A stretch of DNA of 8,667 nucleotides, taken from Porticoccaceae bacterium (GTDB taxonomy: Bacteria; Pseudomonadota; Gammaproteobacteria; Pseudomonadales; Porticoccaceae). The position numbers and the translations under genes were made by a program. The DNA lies in assembly GCA_030741175.1 (NCBI GenBank), contig JASLVT010000041.1, forward strand, positions 1 through 8,667, written 5' to 3'. The notes under the pieces were generated by a model. That model was not told where the DNA came from and did no database searches. It was given only the letters and a program-made list of their open reading frames with translations. Positions 1 through 8,667 of the stretch are shown in pieces. Every line of letters begins with the position of its first letter. Positions within the stretch are counted from its first letter, which is position 1.

Positions 1-1304
1 ATCAGCATCTTTTCAGTTTTGCTATCGAGGCCATGATGTTTGGCAATCGCGATGGCAAACAATTGCAGTGCCACTAACTGCGTGGTGAATGCTTTTGTCG
101 ACGCGACACCAATTTCAGGGCCAGCCATGGTCATCATGGAAATATCTGACTCTCGCACTAGGGAGCTATTGGCAACATTGCAGATAGCGACAAAACCAAG
201 ATACCCATCGTCTTTGGCTTTTCGTAATGCGGCTAAGGTGTCAGCGGTCTCCCCCGACTGAGAGATAGTGACAAATAAGGTGCCGCTGGGAACGGCAACA
301 GTGCGATAGCGATATTCGCTGGCAACTTCAACTTGGCAGGGTATGCCTGCATAGTCCTCAAGCCAGTATTTGGCCACTAGGCCAGAATGATAGCTGGTAC
401 CACAGGCAACGATATGCACTGCCATGGTTTGCCGAAACAGATCTTCGGCCTGATAGCCAAAGATGGCTTCACGAATATGATCAGTCGCAATGCGCCCAGC
501 AAAGGTATCAGCTAATACCGATGCTTGTTCAAATATCTCTTTTTGCATAAAGTGGCGGTACTGACCTTTTTCAGCGATATGGTCTGCATCATCTAGCTGT
601 TGCAGTTGCCGTTTCACCGACTTGCCATTTCCATCATAGACTTTGTAACCACTGTGATGCATTTCAACGACATCACCTTCCTCGAGAAATACAAATCGAT
701 CGGTGACTTGGCGCAAGGCCATTTGGTCTGAGGCGATAAAATGTTCATCAATGCCCACACCAATGACTAATGGGCTACCGCTGCGCGCGCCAATCAGACA
801 CTCAGGCTCAGCCTCCGATATCACGCCAAGGGCATAGGCACCGTCTAATCTTGTAATAGTTTTCTGTACTGCTTTACATAAACTGGTAGCGCTTTGAGCA
901 TAGTGATGGATTAGATGAGCAATCACTTCAGAGTCAGTATCAGAAACAAATTCATAGCCCAACGCGGTCAGCTCCTCACGCAGTTGGATATGGTTTTCAA
1001 TAATGCCATTGTGAACCACCGACAGACCACCAGAGGTATGAGGATGAGAGTTGACAGTACTTGGTTGACCATGGGTGGCCCAGCGGGTATGAGCGATACC
1101 GGTGTGTCCAGAGATGGGAGATTTTTTTGCCAGGGCCTCTAGCTTGGCCACTTTGCCCAGTGTTTTTTGCGTCTGTAGCTTGCGATCGGTATCGATCATA
1201 GAGAGCCCGGCTGAGTCATAGCCCCGATACTCTAGACGGCGTAAGCCCTCTATTAATATCTTGTACACATTTCGATTGGTCGCCGCGCCGACAATTCCAC
1301 ACAT
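1..1304 (-). CDS. glmS: Glutamine--fructose-6-phosphate aminotransferase (isomerizing), N-terminal 434 residues, cut by window edge
   Basis: GlmS converts fructose-6-phosphate and glutamine to glucosamine-6-phosphate and glutamate, the first step of the cytoplasmic UDP-GlcNAc pathway. I translated the frame from base 1304 to the window edge and found no stop. The protein begins MCGIVG, so Cys2, the N-terminal nucleophile of class II glutamine amidotransferases, is exposed once Met is removed. RWATHG (about 73-78) and HNGIIENH follow, as in the glutaminase domain. The first sugar-isomerase (SIS) domain shows CGTS at 301-304 and SQSGET at 348-353, which bind the sugar phosphate. The second SIS domain and C-terminal tail lie off the window, so about 175 residues are missing if it has the usual length near 610. 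The ATG at 1302-1304 has AGGA 8 nt upstream. It starts 15 nt after the glmU stop and is probably co-transcribed with it. The Tn7 attachment site, known at the 3' end of glmS, would be outside this window. Confidence 0.97.
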   Translation of the reverse strand, partial: MCGIVGAATNRNVYKILIEGLRRLEYRGYDSAGLSMIDTDRKLQTQKTLGKVAKLEALAKKSPISGHTGIAHTRWATHGQPSTVNSHPHTSGGLSVVHNGIIENHIQLREELTALGYEFVSDTDSEVIAHLIHHYAQSATSLCKAVQKTITRLDGAYALGVISEAEPECLIGARSGSPLVIGVGIDEHFIASDQMALRQVTDRFVFLEEGDVVEMHHSGYKVYDGNGKSVKRQLQQLDDADHIAEKGQYRHFMQKEIFEQASVLADTFAGRIATDHIREAIFGYQAEDLFRQTMAVHIVACGTSYHSGLVAKYWLEDYAGIPCQVEVASEYRYRTVAVPSGTLFVTISQSGETADTLAALRKAKDDGYLGFVAICNVANSSLVRESDISMMTMAGPEIGVASTKAFTTQLVALQLFAIAIAKHHGLDSKTEKML

Positions 1305-1312
1305 ACTACTAT

Positions 1313-1316
1313 TCCT
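1313..1316 (-). promoter_or_regulatory. glmS ribosome binding site
   Basis: AGGA on the minus strand lies 8 nt before the glmS ATG, within the 15-nt gap after the glmU TAA. The preceding A-rich run has no stem, so nothing here looks like a terminator, and one transcript through glmU and glmS is likely. Confidence 0.7.
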
Positions 1317-1319
1317 TTT

Positions 1320-2696
1320 TTAATCATCCTTTTTAGTTGGACGTTTCCAACCGCTAATATTTCGCTGCTTGGCGCGCCCAACGGCCAAACTGTCTTCGGG
1401 TACATCTTTGGACACTGAGGTGCCGGCAGCGACAAAACCTTTATCCCCTACGCTGACTGGGGCAATCAATGTACTGTTGGAGCCAATAAAGGCATCATTG
1501 CCGATATCGGTGGTATGTTTATTCACGCCATCGTAATTACAGGTAATGGTGCCGGCACCAATATTAACGCCCTGACCAAGCGTAGCATCGCCAACATAAC
1601 TGAGATGATTTATTTTGCTACCATCGCCCACCAGTGCTTTCTTGGTTTCAACAAAGTTGCCCACCTTGGTGTTATTGCCCAGTTTCGTACCTGGCCGCAG
1701 TCGCGCAAAGGGGCCAACAATAGCGCCATTGCCCACAATAGCGGACTCAATAACTGAGTTGGCTTTGATTTCTACACCATCGCCAATGGTGCTATCGCTA
1801 ATATGACAATTAGGCCCAATTGAGACACCAGAACCAAGCACCACATCGCCCTCAAATACGCAATTCACATCAATACTATTGTCCGTGCCTGCGGTGATGG
1901 TTCCCCGCTGATCAAAGCGCTTGGGATCGGCCAAGGTGGTACCAGATAACATCAGTGCTTCGGCTTGCGCTAACTGGTAGGCGCGCTCTAAACGGCTCAG
2001 CTGTTGCCGATTATTAACGCCCTCTATCTCATGCGATGAGCTCGGGTGAATACTATTAATATGAAAACCATTGGATCGCGCAATGGCGATTAGGTCAGTG
2101 AGATAGTATTCGCCCTGAGCATTGTTATTATTGATCTGTGGTAGCCAGGCATGAAGCTGTTCAGCACCCAATGCCAGCACGCCAGTGTTGATTTCCTTGA
2201 TATCCAATTGTTCGGCGCTGGCATCTTTCTGTTCAACAATAGATTCAATCTCGCCAGCACCATTGCGGATGATGCGACCATAACCAGTCGGATCATCAAG
2301 CGAAATTGTCAGCAGGGCAATATGGTTTTTATCGACTGCACCCAGTATGTTGCTGATAGTCTCCGGACTGATCAAAGGCACATCGCCATAGAGTATCAAC
2401 ACGTTGGCTTCGCTACGCAGATGAGGCAATGCCATTTGTACTGCATGAGCTGTCCCAAGCTGTTCGGTCTGCTGAACAAAAACGGCGCCACATTGCGCAA
2501 CAGCCTGCTCCACTTGATCCGCGCCATGACCAGTGACAATAATCTTGTTTCCATTGGCTATGCTATCGGCACTGGTAAGCACGTGCTCAAGTAGCGGCCG
2601 TCCCGCTAATGGATGTAGCACTTTGGGAAGGGCGGACTGCATGCGTGTGCCTTTCCCCGCGGCAAGAATCACAATATCCGTACTGGTTGTAGACAC
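1320..2696 (-). CDS. glmU: Bifunctional UDP-N-acetylglucosamine pyrophosphorylase / glucosamine-1-phosphate N-acetyltransferase
   Basis: GlmU acetylates glucosamine-1-phosphate with acetyl-CoA (C-terminal domain) and then couples the product to UTP (N-terminal domain), giving UDP-GlcNAc for cell-wall and LPS synthesis. Numbering from the GTG start gives 458 residues, close to the 456 of E. coli. The uridyltransferase domain carries LAAGKGTRM (11-19) followed by PK (24-25), and YGDVPL (103-108) with the metal-binding Asp105. From about residue 262 hexapeptide repeats form the left-handed beta helix of the acetyltransferase. KINHLSYVGDA places the catalytic His at 364, and NYDG is at 387-390. 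The start chosen is GTG at 2694-2696, with GGAG 10 nt upstream. A TTG at 2718-2720 would add eight residues but lacks a Shine-Dalgarno sequence, and the ATG at 2710-2712 is out of frame. The gene follows the atpC terminator and precedes glmS, as in E. coli. Confidence 0.96.
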   Translation of the reverse strand: MSTTSTDIVILAAGKGTRMQSALPKVLHPLAGRPLLEHVLTSADSIANGNKIIVTGHGADQVEQAVAQCGAVFVQQTEQLGTAHAVQMALPHLRSEANVLILYGDVPLISPETISNILGAVDKNHIALLTISLDDPTGYGRIIRNGAGEIESIVEQKDASAEQLDIKEINTGVLALGAEQLHAWLPQINNNNAQGEYYLTDLIAIARSNGFHINSIHPSSSHEIEGVNNRQQLSRLERAYQLAQAEALMLSGTTLADPKRFDQRGTITAGTDNSIDVNCVFEGDVVLGSGVSIGPNCHISDSTIGDGVEIKANSVIESAIVGNGAIVGPFARLRPGTKLGNNTKVGNFVETKKALVGDGSKINHLSYVGDATLGQGVNIGAGTITCNYDGVNKHTTDIGNDAFIGSNSTLIAPVSVGDKGFVAAGTSVSKDVPEDSLAVGRAKQRNISGWKRPTKKDD

Positions 2697-2706
2697 TCTT
2701 CTACTG

Positions 2707-2710
2707 CTCC
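2707..2710 (-). promoter_or_regulatory. glmU ribosome binding site that decides the GTG start
   Basis: GGAG on the minus strand sits 10 nt before GTG at 2694-2696. The competing in-frame TTG at 2718-2720 is preceded by ACAGTTAAAC, with no Shine-Dalgarno match, so this site favours the GTG start. The GGAG overlaps an out-of-frame ATG GAG CAG TAG (2701-2712). Confidence 0.55.
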
Positions 2711-2720
2711 ATATTTGCAA

Positions 2721-2820
2721 GTTTAACTGTGCGCTGTGTAGCGAGTCACGTTACTGTCAAATGACCTTCAACACAAGTTTATTGATATACCCCTTGGTAA
2801 CGTTGAAATAAAGTGTAGGC
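2721..2820 (-). promoter_or_regulatory. Candidate promoter region for glmU-glmS
   Basis: This stretch lies between the atpC terminator and glmU. A perfect -35 hexamer TTGACA occurs on the minus strand at 2755-2760, but no good -10 follows at 16-18 nt; the nearest is TACACA at 2735-2740, only 14 nt away. Other weak pairs are TTTATT (2807-2812) with TATATC (2784-2789), 17-nt spacer, and TTGTGT (2771-2776) with TAACGT (2748-2753), 17-nt spacer. A promoter is expected here because the upstream terminator looks strong, but I cannot say which pair is used. Confidence 0.35.
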
Positions 2821-2850
2821 AAAAAAAAGGGCGGCCATGCCACCCTTTTT
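2821..2850 (-). terminator. Rho-independent terminator of the atp operon
   Basis: On the minus strand GGGTGGC (2839-2845) pairs with GCCGCCC (2829-2835) around a 3-nt ATG loop. This is a 7-bp stem with one G-U pair. Eight U residues follow (2821-2828), and the A run before the stem can extend the pairing. It begins 13 nt after the atpC TGA. The flanking A and T runs make it nearly symmetrical, so it could also work on the plus strand, though no plus-strand gene is nearby. Confidence 0.92.
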
Positions 2851-2863
2851 CCGCCGCTAAATA

Positions 2864-3289
2864 TCAGCCGCCAAGCTTCTTTCGCAGCTTCTGTACTGTT
2901 AGTAGTTGCGCAGTTGATTCCGCCAATATGGCCGCGGCCTTTGAGTATTCAATCTCGCCAGCCTGATTTGATAGCGCAGCCTCGGCCTCTTTTACCGCCT
3001 GTGCTGCGGCTGCTTCATCAATATCGTCTGCTCGTACCGCAGTATCCGCTAGTATAGAAACACTGTTGGGCTGTACCTCCAGATAACCACCGGAGAGGTA
3101 ATAAATTTCCTCTTCACCGTCTTCTTTAATCAGGCGCACTGGACCGGGACGCAAATCACTGAGCAGTGGTGCATGTCCGGGTGTCACACCCAATTCACCG
3201 AGAGAGCCGGTGGCAACAACCATCTCGACGAGCCCAGAAAATAGAGCTTCGTCTGCACTTACAATGTCACAATGAACTGTTGTAGCCAT
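2864..3289 (-). CDS. atpC: F1Fo ATP synthase epsilon subunit
   Basis: The epsilon subunit belongs to the rotating central stalk; it contacts gamma and the c ring, and its C-terminal helices can inhibit ATP hydrolysis. The 141 residues match the usual bacterial length (139 in E. coli). An N-terminal beta sandwich (about 1-86) carries the family motif [13 protein letters not shown] at 31-43 and [11 protein letters not shown] near 64-74. A two-helix C-terminal domain follows (about 88-138), rich in Ala, Glu and Lys. The start ATG follows the atpD stop by 26 nt, with AGGG about 9 nt upstream, a moderate ribosome binding site. It is the last gene of the operon, with an intrinsic terminator directly downstream. 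Nothing is unusual in it. Confidence 0.97.
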   Translation of the reverse strand: MATTVHCDIVSADEALFSGLVEMVVATGSLGELGVTPGHAPLLSDLRPGPVRLIKEDGEEEIYYLSGGYLEVQPNSVSILADTAVRADDIDEAAAAQAVKEAEAALSNQAGEIEYSKAAAILAESTAQLLTVQKLRKKLGG

Positions 3290-3315
3290 TTCTTATTGCC
3301 CTTGCTTGTCGCAAA

Positions 3316-4725
<1,410 letters not shown>

Positions 4726-4755
4726 TTAACTAAACCTTTAAAAATTCGTTTGGCT

Positions 4756-5616
4756 TTAAACAGCCGCTGCGCCACCAACAATTTCTGACAGCTCTTGGGT
4801 AATCGCTGCCTGACGCGCTTTGTTATAAAGCAGTTGTAATTCATCAATCATGTCACCGGCATTATCGGTGGCGTTTTTCATTGCTAACATTCGGGCGGCC
4901 TGTTCACAGGCTTTGTTTTCTACAACGCCCTGAAAAACCTGCGATTCAATATAGCGTACCAGCAGACCATCCAATAGCTCTTGCGCATCGGGTTCGTAGA
5001 TATAATCCCAGTGGTGTTTAAGCTCTCCATCACTGGTGGCCGCTAGTGGCAACAGTTGTTCAACCGTTGGCGCTTGCGTCATGGTATTAACAAACTCATT
5101 ACTAACCACAAACAGCTTGTCGATGCGGCCTTCATCATAGGCATCCAACATTACCTTCACGCCACCAATTAAGTCGGCGGCATTGGGCTCATCACCTACA
5201 TCTTTAACTGCAGCGACAACATTGCCACCCACGGTACCAAAAAAGCTCGCCGCTTTATTGCCAACCACACAGATATCAACTTCTACGCCTTGATCAGACC
5301 ATGATTTCATGGACTTCAACGCCGCTTTAAATAGGTTGATATTGAGCCCTCCACAGAGACCGCGATCAGTGGAGATAACAATATATGCAACACGCGCAAC
5401 GTCACGCTCTTCCAAATACTGGTGATGGTATTCAGAGACGGCATTGGCTATATGGCCTACCACATCGCGGATTCGCTGGGCATAGGGTTTACCCAGTGCC
5501 ATGCGATCCTGCGCTCGGCGCATTTTGCTTGCCGCCACCATTTCCATCGCGCTAGTGATCTTCTGCGTGCTACCAATACTAGCGATTTTGGTTTTAACTT
5601 CTTTTCCGACTGCCAT
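4756..5616 (-). CDS. atpG: F1Fo ATP synthase gamma subunit
   Basis: Gamma is the rotor shaft that turns inside the alpha3-beta3 head and links it to the c ring. The 286 residues match the E. coli length (287). The N-terminal helix carries [20 protein letters not shown] (17-36), part of the coiled coil inside F1. [11 protein letters not shown] (82-92) is the conserved core motif, and the C-terminal helix ends with [14 protein letters not shown] (272-285), the family signature. The central part is an alpha/beta domain. The ATG follows the atpA stop by 27 nt and has AGG 8 nt upstream, a weak ribosome binding site, so coupling to atpA translation is possible. There are no disrupted motifs. Confidence 0.98.
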   Translation of the reverse strand: MAVGKEVKTKIASIGSTQKITSAMEMVAASKMRRAQDRMALGKPYAQRIRDVVGHIANAVSEYHHQYLEERDVARVAYIVISTDRGLCGGLNINLFKAALKSMKSWSDQGVEVDICVVGNKAASFFGTVGGNVVAAVKDVGDEPNAADLIGGVKVMLDAYDEGRIDKLFVVSNEFVNTMTQAPTVEQLLPLAATSDGELKHHWDYIYEPDAQELLDGLLVRYIESQVFQGVVENKACEQAARMLAMKNATDNAGDMIDELQLLYNKARQAAITQELSEIVGGAAAV

Positions 5617-5643
5617 GTTTTATGCCTGTCCGATTTCGCCAAC

Positions 5644-7188
5644 TTACCAGGTTTGAGTCGCAACAAACTTATCGAGAGCTGCTTTGAAGCCAGCACCAAT
5701 ATCGTCGTTGTAATCTCCTGACTGATTGATTTGATCCATAAGATCGCCGTGTTCAGCTTTCATATAAGCAAGCAGTGCGGCCTCAAAATCACCAATCTTG
5801 TTCACTTCTACAGACTGAAGATAGCCGTTATCAGCCGCGTAAACCATAACACCCATTTCTGCGATGCTCTGAGGTGAATACTGCTTCTGCTTCATCAACT
5901 CAGTCACGCGCTCACCATGATCTAGCTGTGCTTTGGTTGCATCATCCAGATCCGATGCAAACTGAGAGAACGCAGCCAATTCACGATACTGCGCCAGTGC
6001 CGTACGAATACCACCTGACAATTTTTTAATTATCTTGGTTTGTGCCGAACCACCTACTCGAGATACCGAAATACCAGCATTCATCGCTGGACGAATACCA
6101 GAGTTAAACATGTCCGCCTCAAGGAAGATCTGACCATCGGTAATAGAAATCACGTTGGTGGGTACAAATGCTGATACGTCACCGGCCTGTGTCTCAATAA
6201 CAGGTAGGGCAGTCAATGACCCAGTCTGGCCTTTCACTTTGCCGTCAGTAAATTTCTCTACATAGTCGGCATTAACCCGTGCCGCGCGCTCCAATAAACG
6301 TGAGTGTAAGTAGAAAACATCACCAGGGTAGGCTTCACGACCCGGAGGACGTTTAAGCAGTAGCGAAATTTGACGATAAGCCCAAGCTTGCTTGGTTAGA
6401 TCATCATAAATAATCAGAGCATCCTGTCCGCGGTCCCGATAGTACTCGCCCATTGAACAACCGGCGAAAGGTGCTAAGAATTGCATAGCGGCTGGATCAG
6501 AGGCAGTTGCGGCAACCACAATGGTGTGTTCCATGGCACCGTGCTCCTCCAGTTTGCGTACTACCGCAGCAACGGAAGCCGCCTTTTGTCCAACAGCGAC
6601 ATAGATACATTTAATACCAGAGCCTTTCTGATTGATAATCGCATCGACTGCAATCGCTGTCTTACCAATTTGGCGGTCACCAATAATCAGTTCGCGCTGA
6701 CCACGGCCGATTGGCACCATGGTGTCAACCGCTTTCAAACCAATCTGAACAGGCTGATCTACTGATTGTCGCTCAATTACCCCTGGGGCTACTTTCTCAA
6801 TAGCATCAGTAAGGGGTGCATTAACTGGCCCCTTGCCATCAATAGGGTTACCTAGGGCATCGACTACACGCCCTTCAAGCTCTGGACCTACAGGTACTTC
6901 CAATACACGCCCGGTGCATCTGGCTTTCTGCCCTTCGGCTAATGTTTGGTAGTCACCCAGTACCACGGCGCCGACTGAGTCGCGCTCGAGGTTAAGTGCC
7001 ATACCGTAAACCCCGCCGTCAAACTCGATCATTTCGCCATACATCACGTCAGCTAGACCGTGAATACGAATGATACCGTCCGATACGGAGACAATGGTGC
7101 CCTCATTTTGGGCTTCTGACGAAACATTAAGGTTGTCGATACGACTCTTGATAATTTCGCTGATTTCTGATGGATTCAGTTGCTGCAT
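5644..7188 (-). CDS. atpA: F1Fo ATP synthase alpha subunit
   Basis: Alpha carries the non-catalytic nucleotide sites of the F1 head and supplies an arginine to the catalytic site of the neighbouring beta. The 514 residues match the family (513 in E. coli). Visible motifs are Walker A GDRQIGKT (170-177, Lys176), Walker B ALIIYDD (257-263), [24 protein letters not shown] motif region around 280-303, and ISVSRVGG with the arginine finger at Arg377. The Ile in the Walker A (GDRQIGKT) is the form I recall from Pseudomonas; E. coli has Thr there. The N-terminal about 20 residues are helical and bind delta. The ATG has GAGG 7 nt upstream and follows the atpH stop by 16 nt. Confidence 0.99.
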   Translation of the reverse strand: MQQLNPSEISEIIKSRIDNLNVSSEAQNEGTIVSVSDGIIRIHGLADVMYGEMIEFDGGVYGMALNLERDSVGAVVLGDYQTLAEGQKARCTGRVLEVPVGPELEGRVVDALGNPIDGKGPVNAPLTDAIEKVAPGVIERQSVDQPVQIGLKAVDTMVPIGRGQRELIIGDRQIGKTAIAVDAIINQKGSGIKCIYVAVGQKAASVAAVVRKLEEHGAMEHTIVVAATASDPAAMQFLAPFAGCSMGEYYRDRGQDALIIYDDLTKQAWAYRQISLLLKRPPGREAYPGDVFYLHSRLLERAARVNADYVEKFTDGKVKGQTGSLTALPVIETQAGDVSAFVPTNVISITDGQIFLEADMFNSGIRPAMNAGISVSRVGGSAQTKIIKKLSGGIRTALAQYRELAAFSQFASDLDDATKAQLDHGERVTELMKQKQYSPQSIAEMGVMVYAADNGYLQSVEVNKIGDFEAALLAYMKAEHGDLMDQINQSGDYNDDIGAGFKAALDKFVATQTW

Positions 7189-7204
7189 GCTTTGGCCTCA
7201 ATCC

Positions 7205-7741
7205 TTAGGAATTTAGTGATTCGGCAAGTTTGGTCAAACGACCACGAATGGACCCGTCAATAACGGTATCCCCGGCGCGTATTACCGCACCACCCAACAG
7301 GCTCTTATCTAAACTAACCTGCATATTTACTTTGCGTTCTAATTTTGCGCTCAGTGCGTCGCTGAGTTGTTGCTGTTGACTCGCATCAATCTCATGCGCT
7401 GATACCACGTCCACATCGACCGCTTTTTCACGGTTCGCTTTCATGATGTCAAACTGATAGGAAATCTGTGGCAACAATTGTAAGCGTCGATTTTCAGACA
7501 GAATTGCAATGAAGTTTTGCCCTGTTGCATTCAACTCATCACCACATATCTCTATCACCGCGGCCGCTTGCTGTGCAGTTGTTGCGCTCGGAGAGCCCAA
7601 CAGTTTTACAACCGCCGGCTGCTGTGCAACGGCACCAGCAGTGGCTAGGCTGGTAGACCAACCCTGCAAATCCCCCGCATCTGCAGCAAACTCAAATGCT
7701 GCTTTCGCATAGGGTCGAGCCAATGTGCTCAATTCTGCCAT
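7205..7741 (-). CDS. atpH: F1Fo ATP synthase delta subunit
   Basis: Delta sits on top of F1 and ties it to the peripheral stalk formed by the b subunits. The 178 residues compare with 177 in E. coli. The N-terminal helical bundle begins with ARPYAKAAFEFA (8-19), typical of the family, and the C-terminal region contains LLGGAVIRAGDTVIDGSIRG (148-167), the delta/OSCP signature. The middle is less conserved, as is normal for this subunit. The ATG has AGAGG 6 nt upstream and lies 12 nt after the atpF stop, the shortest gap in the operon. Confidence 0.97.
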   Translation of the reverse strand: MAELSTLARPYAKAAFEFAADAGDLQGWSTSLATAGAVAQQPAVVKLLGSPSATTAQQAAAVIEICGDELNATGQNFIAILSENRRLQLLPQISYQFDIMKANREKAVDVDVVSAHEIDASQQQQLSDALSAKLERKVNMQVSLDKSLLGGAVIRAGDTVIDGSIRGRLTKLAESLNS

Positions 7742-7753
7742 GTTAAACCTCTG

Positions 7754-8224
7754 TTACAGCTGTGCTGCCAGTTTATCCACCAGCGCGCGATTAGATTTCT
7801 CGTCAATTGATGCTTCGAGCACTTTTTCCGCACCAGCGAGAGCTAGCCCTGCCACGTTGGCACGCAACTCTTCTTTGGCGCGATTGATCTCTTGCTCGAT
7901 TTCCGCTTGGGCAGCAGCTTTCAGACGATCGCCTTCCGCTATTGCCTGCTGCTTCGCTTCATCAATAATTTGATTTGCTCGCTTGTTGGCTTGATCAATA
8001 ATGCTAGCCGCTTCCTGCTTAGCTTCTTTCATTTGGTCAGATGCTTTGTTCTGAGCCACTTCAAGATCACGCAGGGCACGATCAGCCGCATCAAGGCCAT
8101 CGGCGATTTTTTTCTGGCGCTCTTCCATGGCCGTAATGATGACGGGCCATACAAACTTCATGCAAAACCACACGAAGAAAGCAAAGGTCACCATTTGACC
8201 AAAAAGCGTTAAATTAATATTCAC
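7754..8224 (-). CDS. atpF: F1Fo ATP synthase b subunit, peripheral stalk
   Basis: Two b subunits form the peripheral stalk that holds alpha3-beta3 still while the rotor turns. The 156 residues equal the E. coli length. A single N-terminal membrane helix spans about 7-31 ([19 protein letters not shown]), followed by Arg36 and a long charged, Ala-rich helix (about 35-125) that dimerises as a coiled coil; the C-terminal end binds delta. The start is GTG at 8222-8224, with GAGG 7 nt upstream. The nearby ATGs at 8227-8229 and 8235-8237 are out of frame and meet a stop after one further codon. The next gene, atpH, starts 12 nt downstream. Confidence 0.98.
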   Translation of the reverse strand: MNINLTLFGQMVTFAFFVWFCMKFVWPVIITAMEERQKKIADGLDAADRALRDLEVAQNKASDQMKEAKQEAASIIDQANKRANQIIDEAKQQAIAEGDRLKAAAQAEIEQEINRAKEELRANVAGLALAGAEKVLEASIDEKSNRALVDKLAAQL

Positions 8225-8231
8225 GCCATTA

Positions 8232-8248
8232 CCTCATTAATAGATGAG
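8232..8248 (-). promoter_or_regulatory. atpF ribosome binding site overlapping a small hairpin
   Basis: On the minus strand CTCAT (8244-8248) can pair with ATGAG (8233-8237) across a 6-nt loop. The 3' arm contains three of the four bases of the GAGG Shine-Dalgarno (8232-8235) used by the atpF GTG start. Pairing would partly hide the ribosome binding site. The stem is only 5 bp, so the effect is an inference. Confidence 0.35.
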
Positions 8249-8268
8249 TTTAAGATCATTGATTTTTG

Positions 8269-8667
<399 letters not shown>

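Noticed and set aside
1..1304. glmS as a truncated pseudogene
   Set aside because: The frame is open right to the window edge with all expected motifs. Its incompleteness comes from where the window ends.
1311..1321. T run on the plus strand between glmU and glmS as a terminator
   Set aside because: No stem adjoins it. On the coding strand it is an A run leading into the glmS ribosome binding site.
1253..1435. 60-codon minus-strand frame across the glmU end and glmS start
   Set aside because: It is out of frame with both genes, overlaps both, and gives a product without family resemblance.
2151..2594. 147-codon plus-strand open frame
   Set aside because: It lies wholly inside glmU on the opposite strand. 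GlmU is fully conserved there, the translated product resembles no family I know, and no ribosome binding site supports it.
2767..2807. Inverted repeat TTCAAC/GTTGAA in the atpC-glmU gap as a possible operator
   Set aside because: Six-base arms 29 nt apart are expected by chance, and no known operator matches.
5422..5721. 99-codon plus-strand frame across the atpA-atpG boundary
   Set aside because: It runs antisense to the ends of two intact, conserved genes and has no recognisable domain. Other plus-strand frames at 40-261, 915-1142, 1515-1806, 3927-4217, 4397-4636 and 6481-6765 were rejected for the same reason.
7892..8212. 106-codon plus-strand open frame opposite atpF
   Set aside because: It is a shadow of the long Ala/Glu/Lys-rich helix of the b subunit, whose codon pattern keeps the opposite strand free of stops.

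Overview
The window is a stretch of gammaproteobacterial core genome with every gene on the minus strand. Read in transcription order (from high to low coordinates) it holds the end of atpB, then atpE, atpF, atpH, atpA, atpG, atpD and atpC, a strong intrinsic terminator, glmU, and the first 434 codons of glmS. This atpBEFHAGDC-glmU-glmS order is the one known from Escherichia coli and many other Gammaproteobacteria. The proteins are full length, resemble their E. coli and Pseudomonas homologues closely from memory, and keep their catalytic residues. I think a marine or environmental gammaproteobacterium of the Pseudomonadales/Cellvibrionales type is likely, but genus cannot be fixed without a database search.

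Right part (2864-8667): a tightly packed F1Fo ATP synthase operon. The Fo genes come first (a subunit end, c, b), followed by the F1 genes (delta, alpha, gamma, beta, epsilon). Gaps between genes are 12 to 44 nt, with the two long gaps on either side of atpE and a third before atpD. Most genes have a visible Shine-Dalgarno sequence. The operon promoter and any atpI lie upstream, beyond base 8667. AtpE carries the ion-binding Asp56 in an ordinary proton-type setting.

Middle (2697-2863): a 167-nt non-coding gap. It contains a 7-bp GC-rich terminator hairpin with a U tract just after atpC, then about 124 nt that probably carry the glmU promoter.

Left part (1-2696): glmU and glmS, separated by only 15 nt. 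Together they make UDP-N-acetylglucosamine for peptidoglycan and lipopolysaccharide. GlmS forms glucosamine-6-phosphate from fructose-6-phosphate and glutamine. GlmU acetylates glucosamine-1-phosphate and then uridylylates it. The intermediate phosphoglucosamine mutase (GlmM) is not in this window.

I found no mobile element, CRISPR array, RNA gene, phage gene, defence system or unexplained coding region. I see no previously undescribed system here. The points worth a second look concern translation starts and leaders (atpE, atpF, glmU) and the atpC-glmU boundary.
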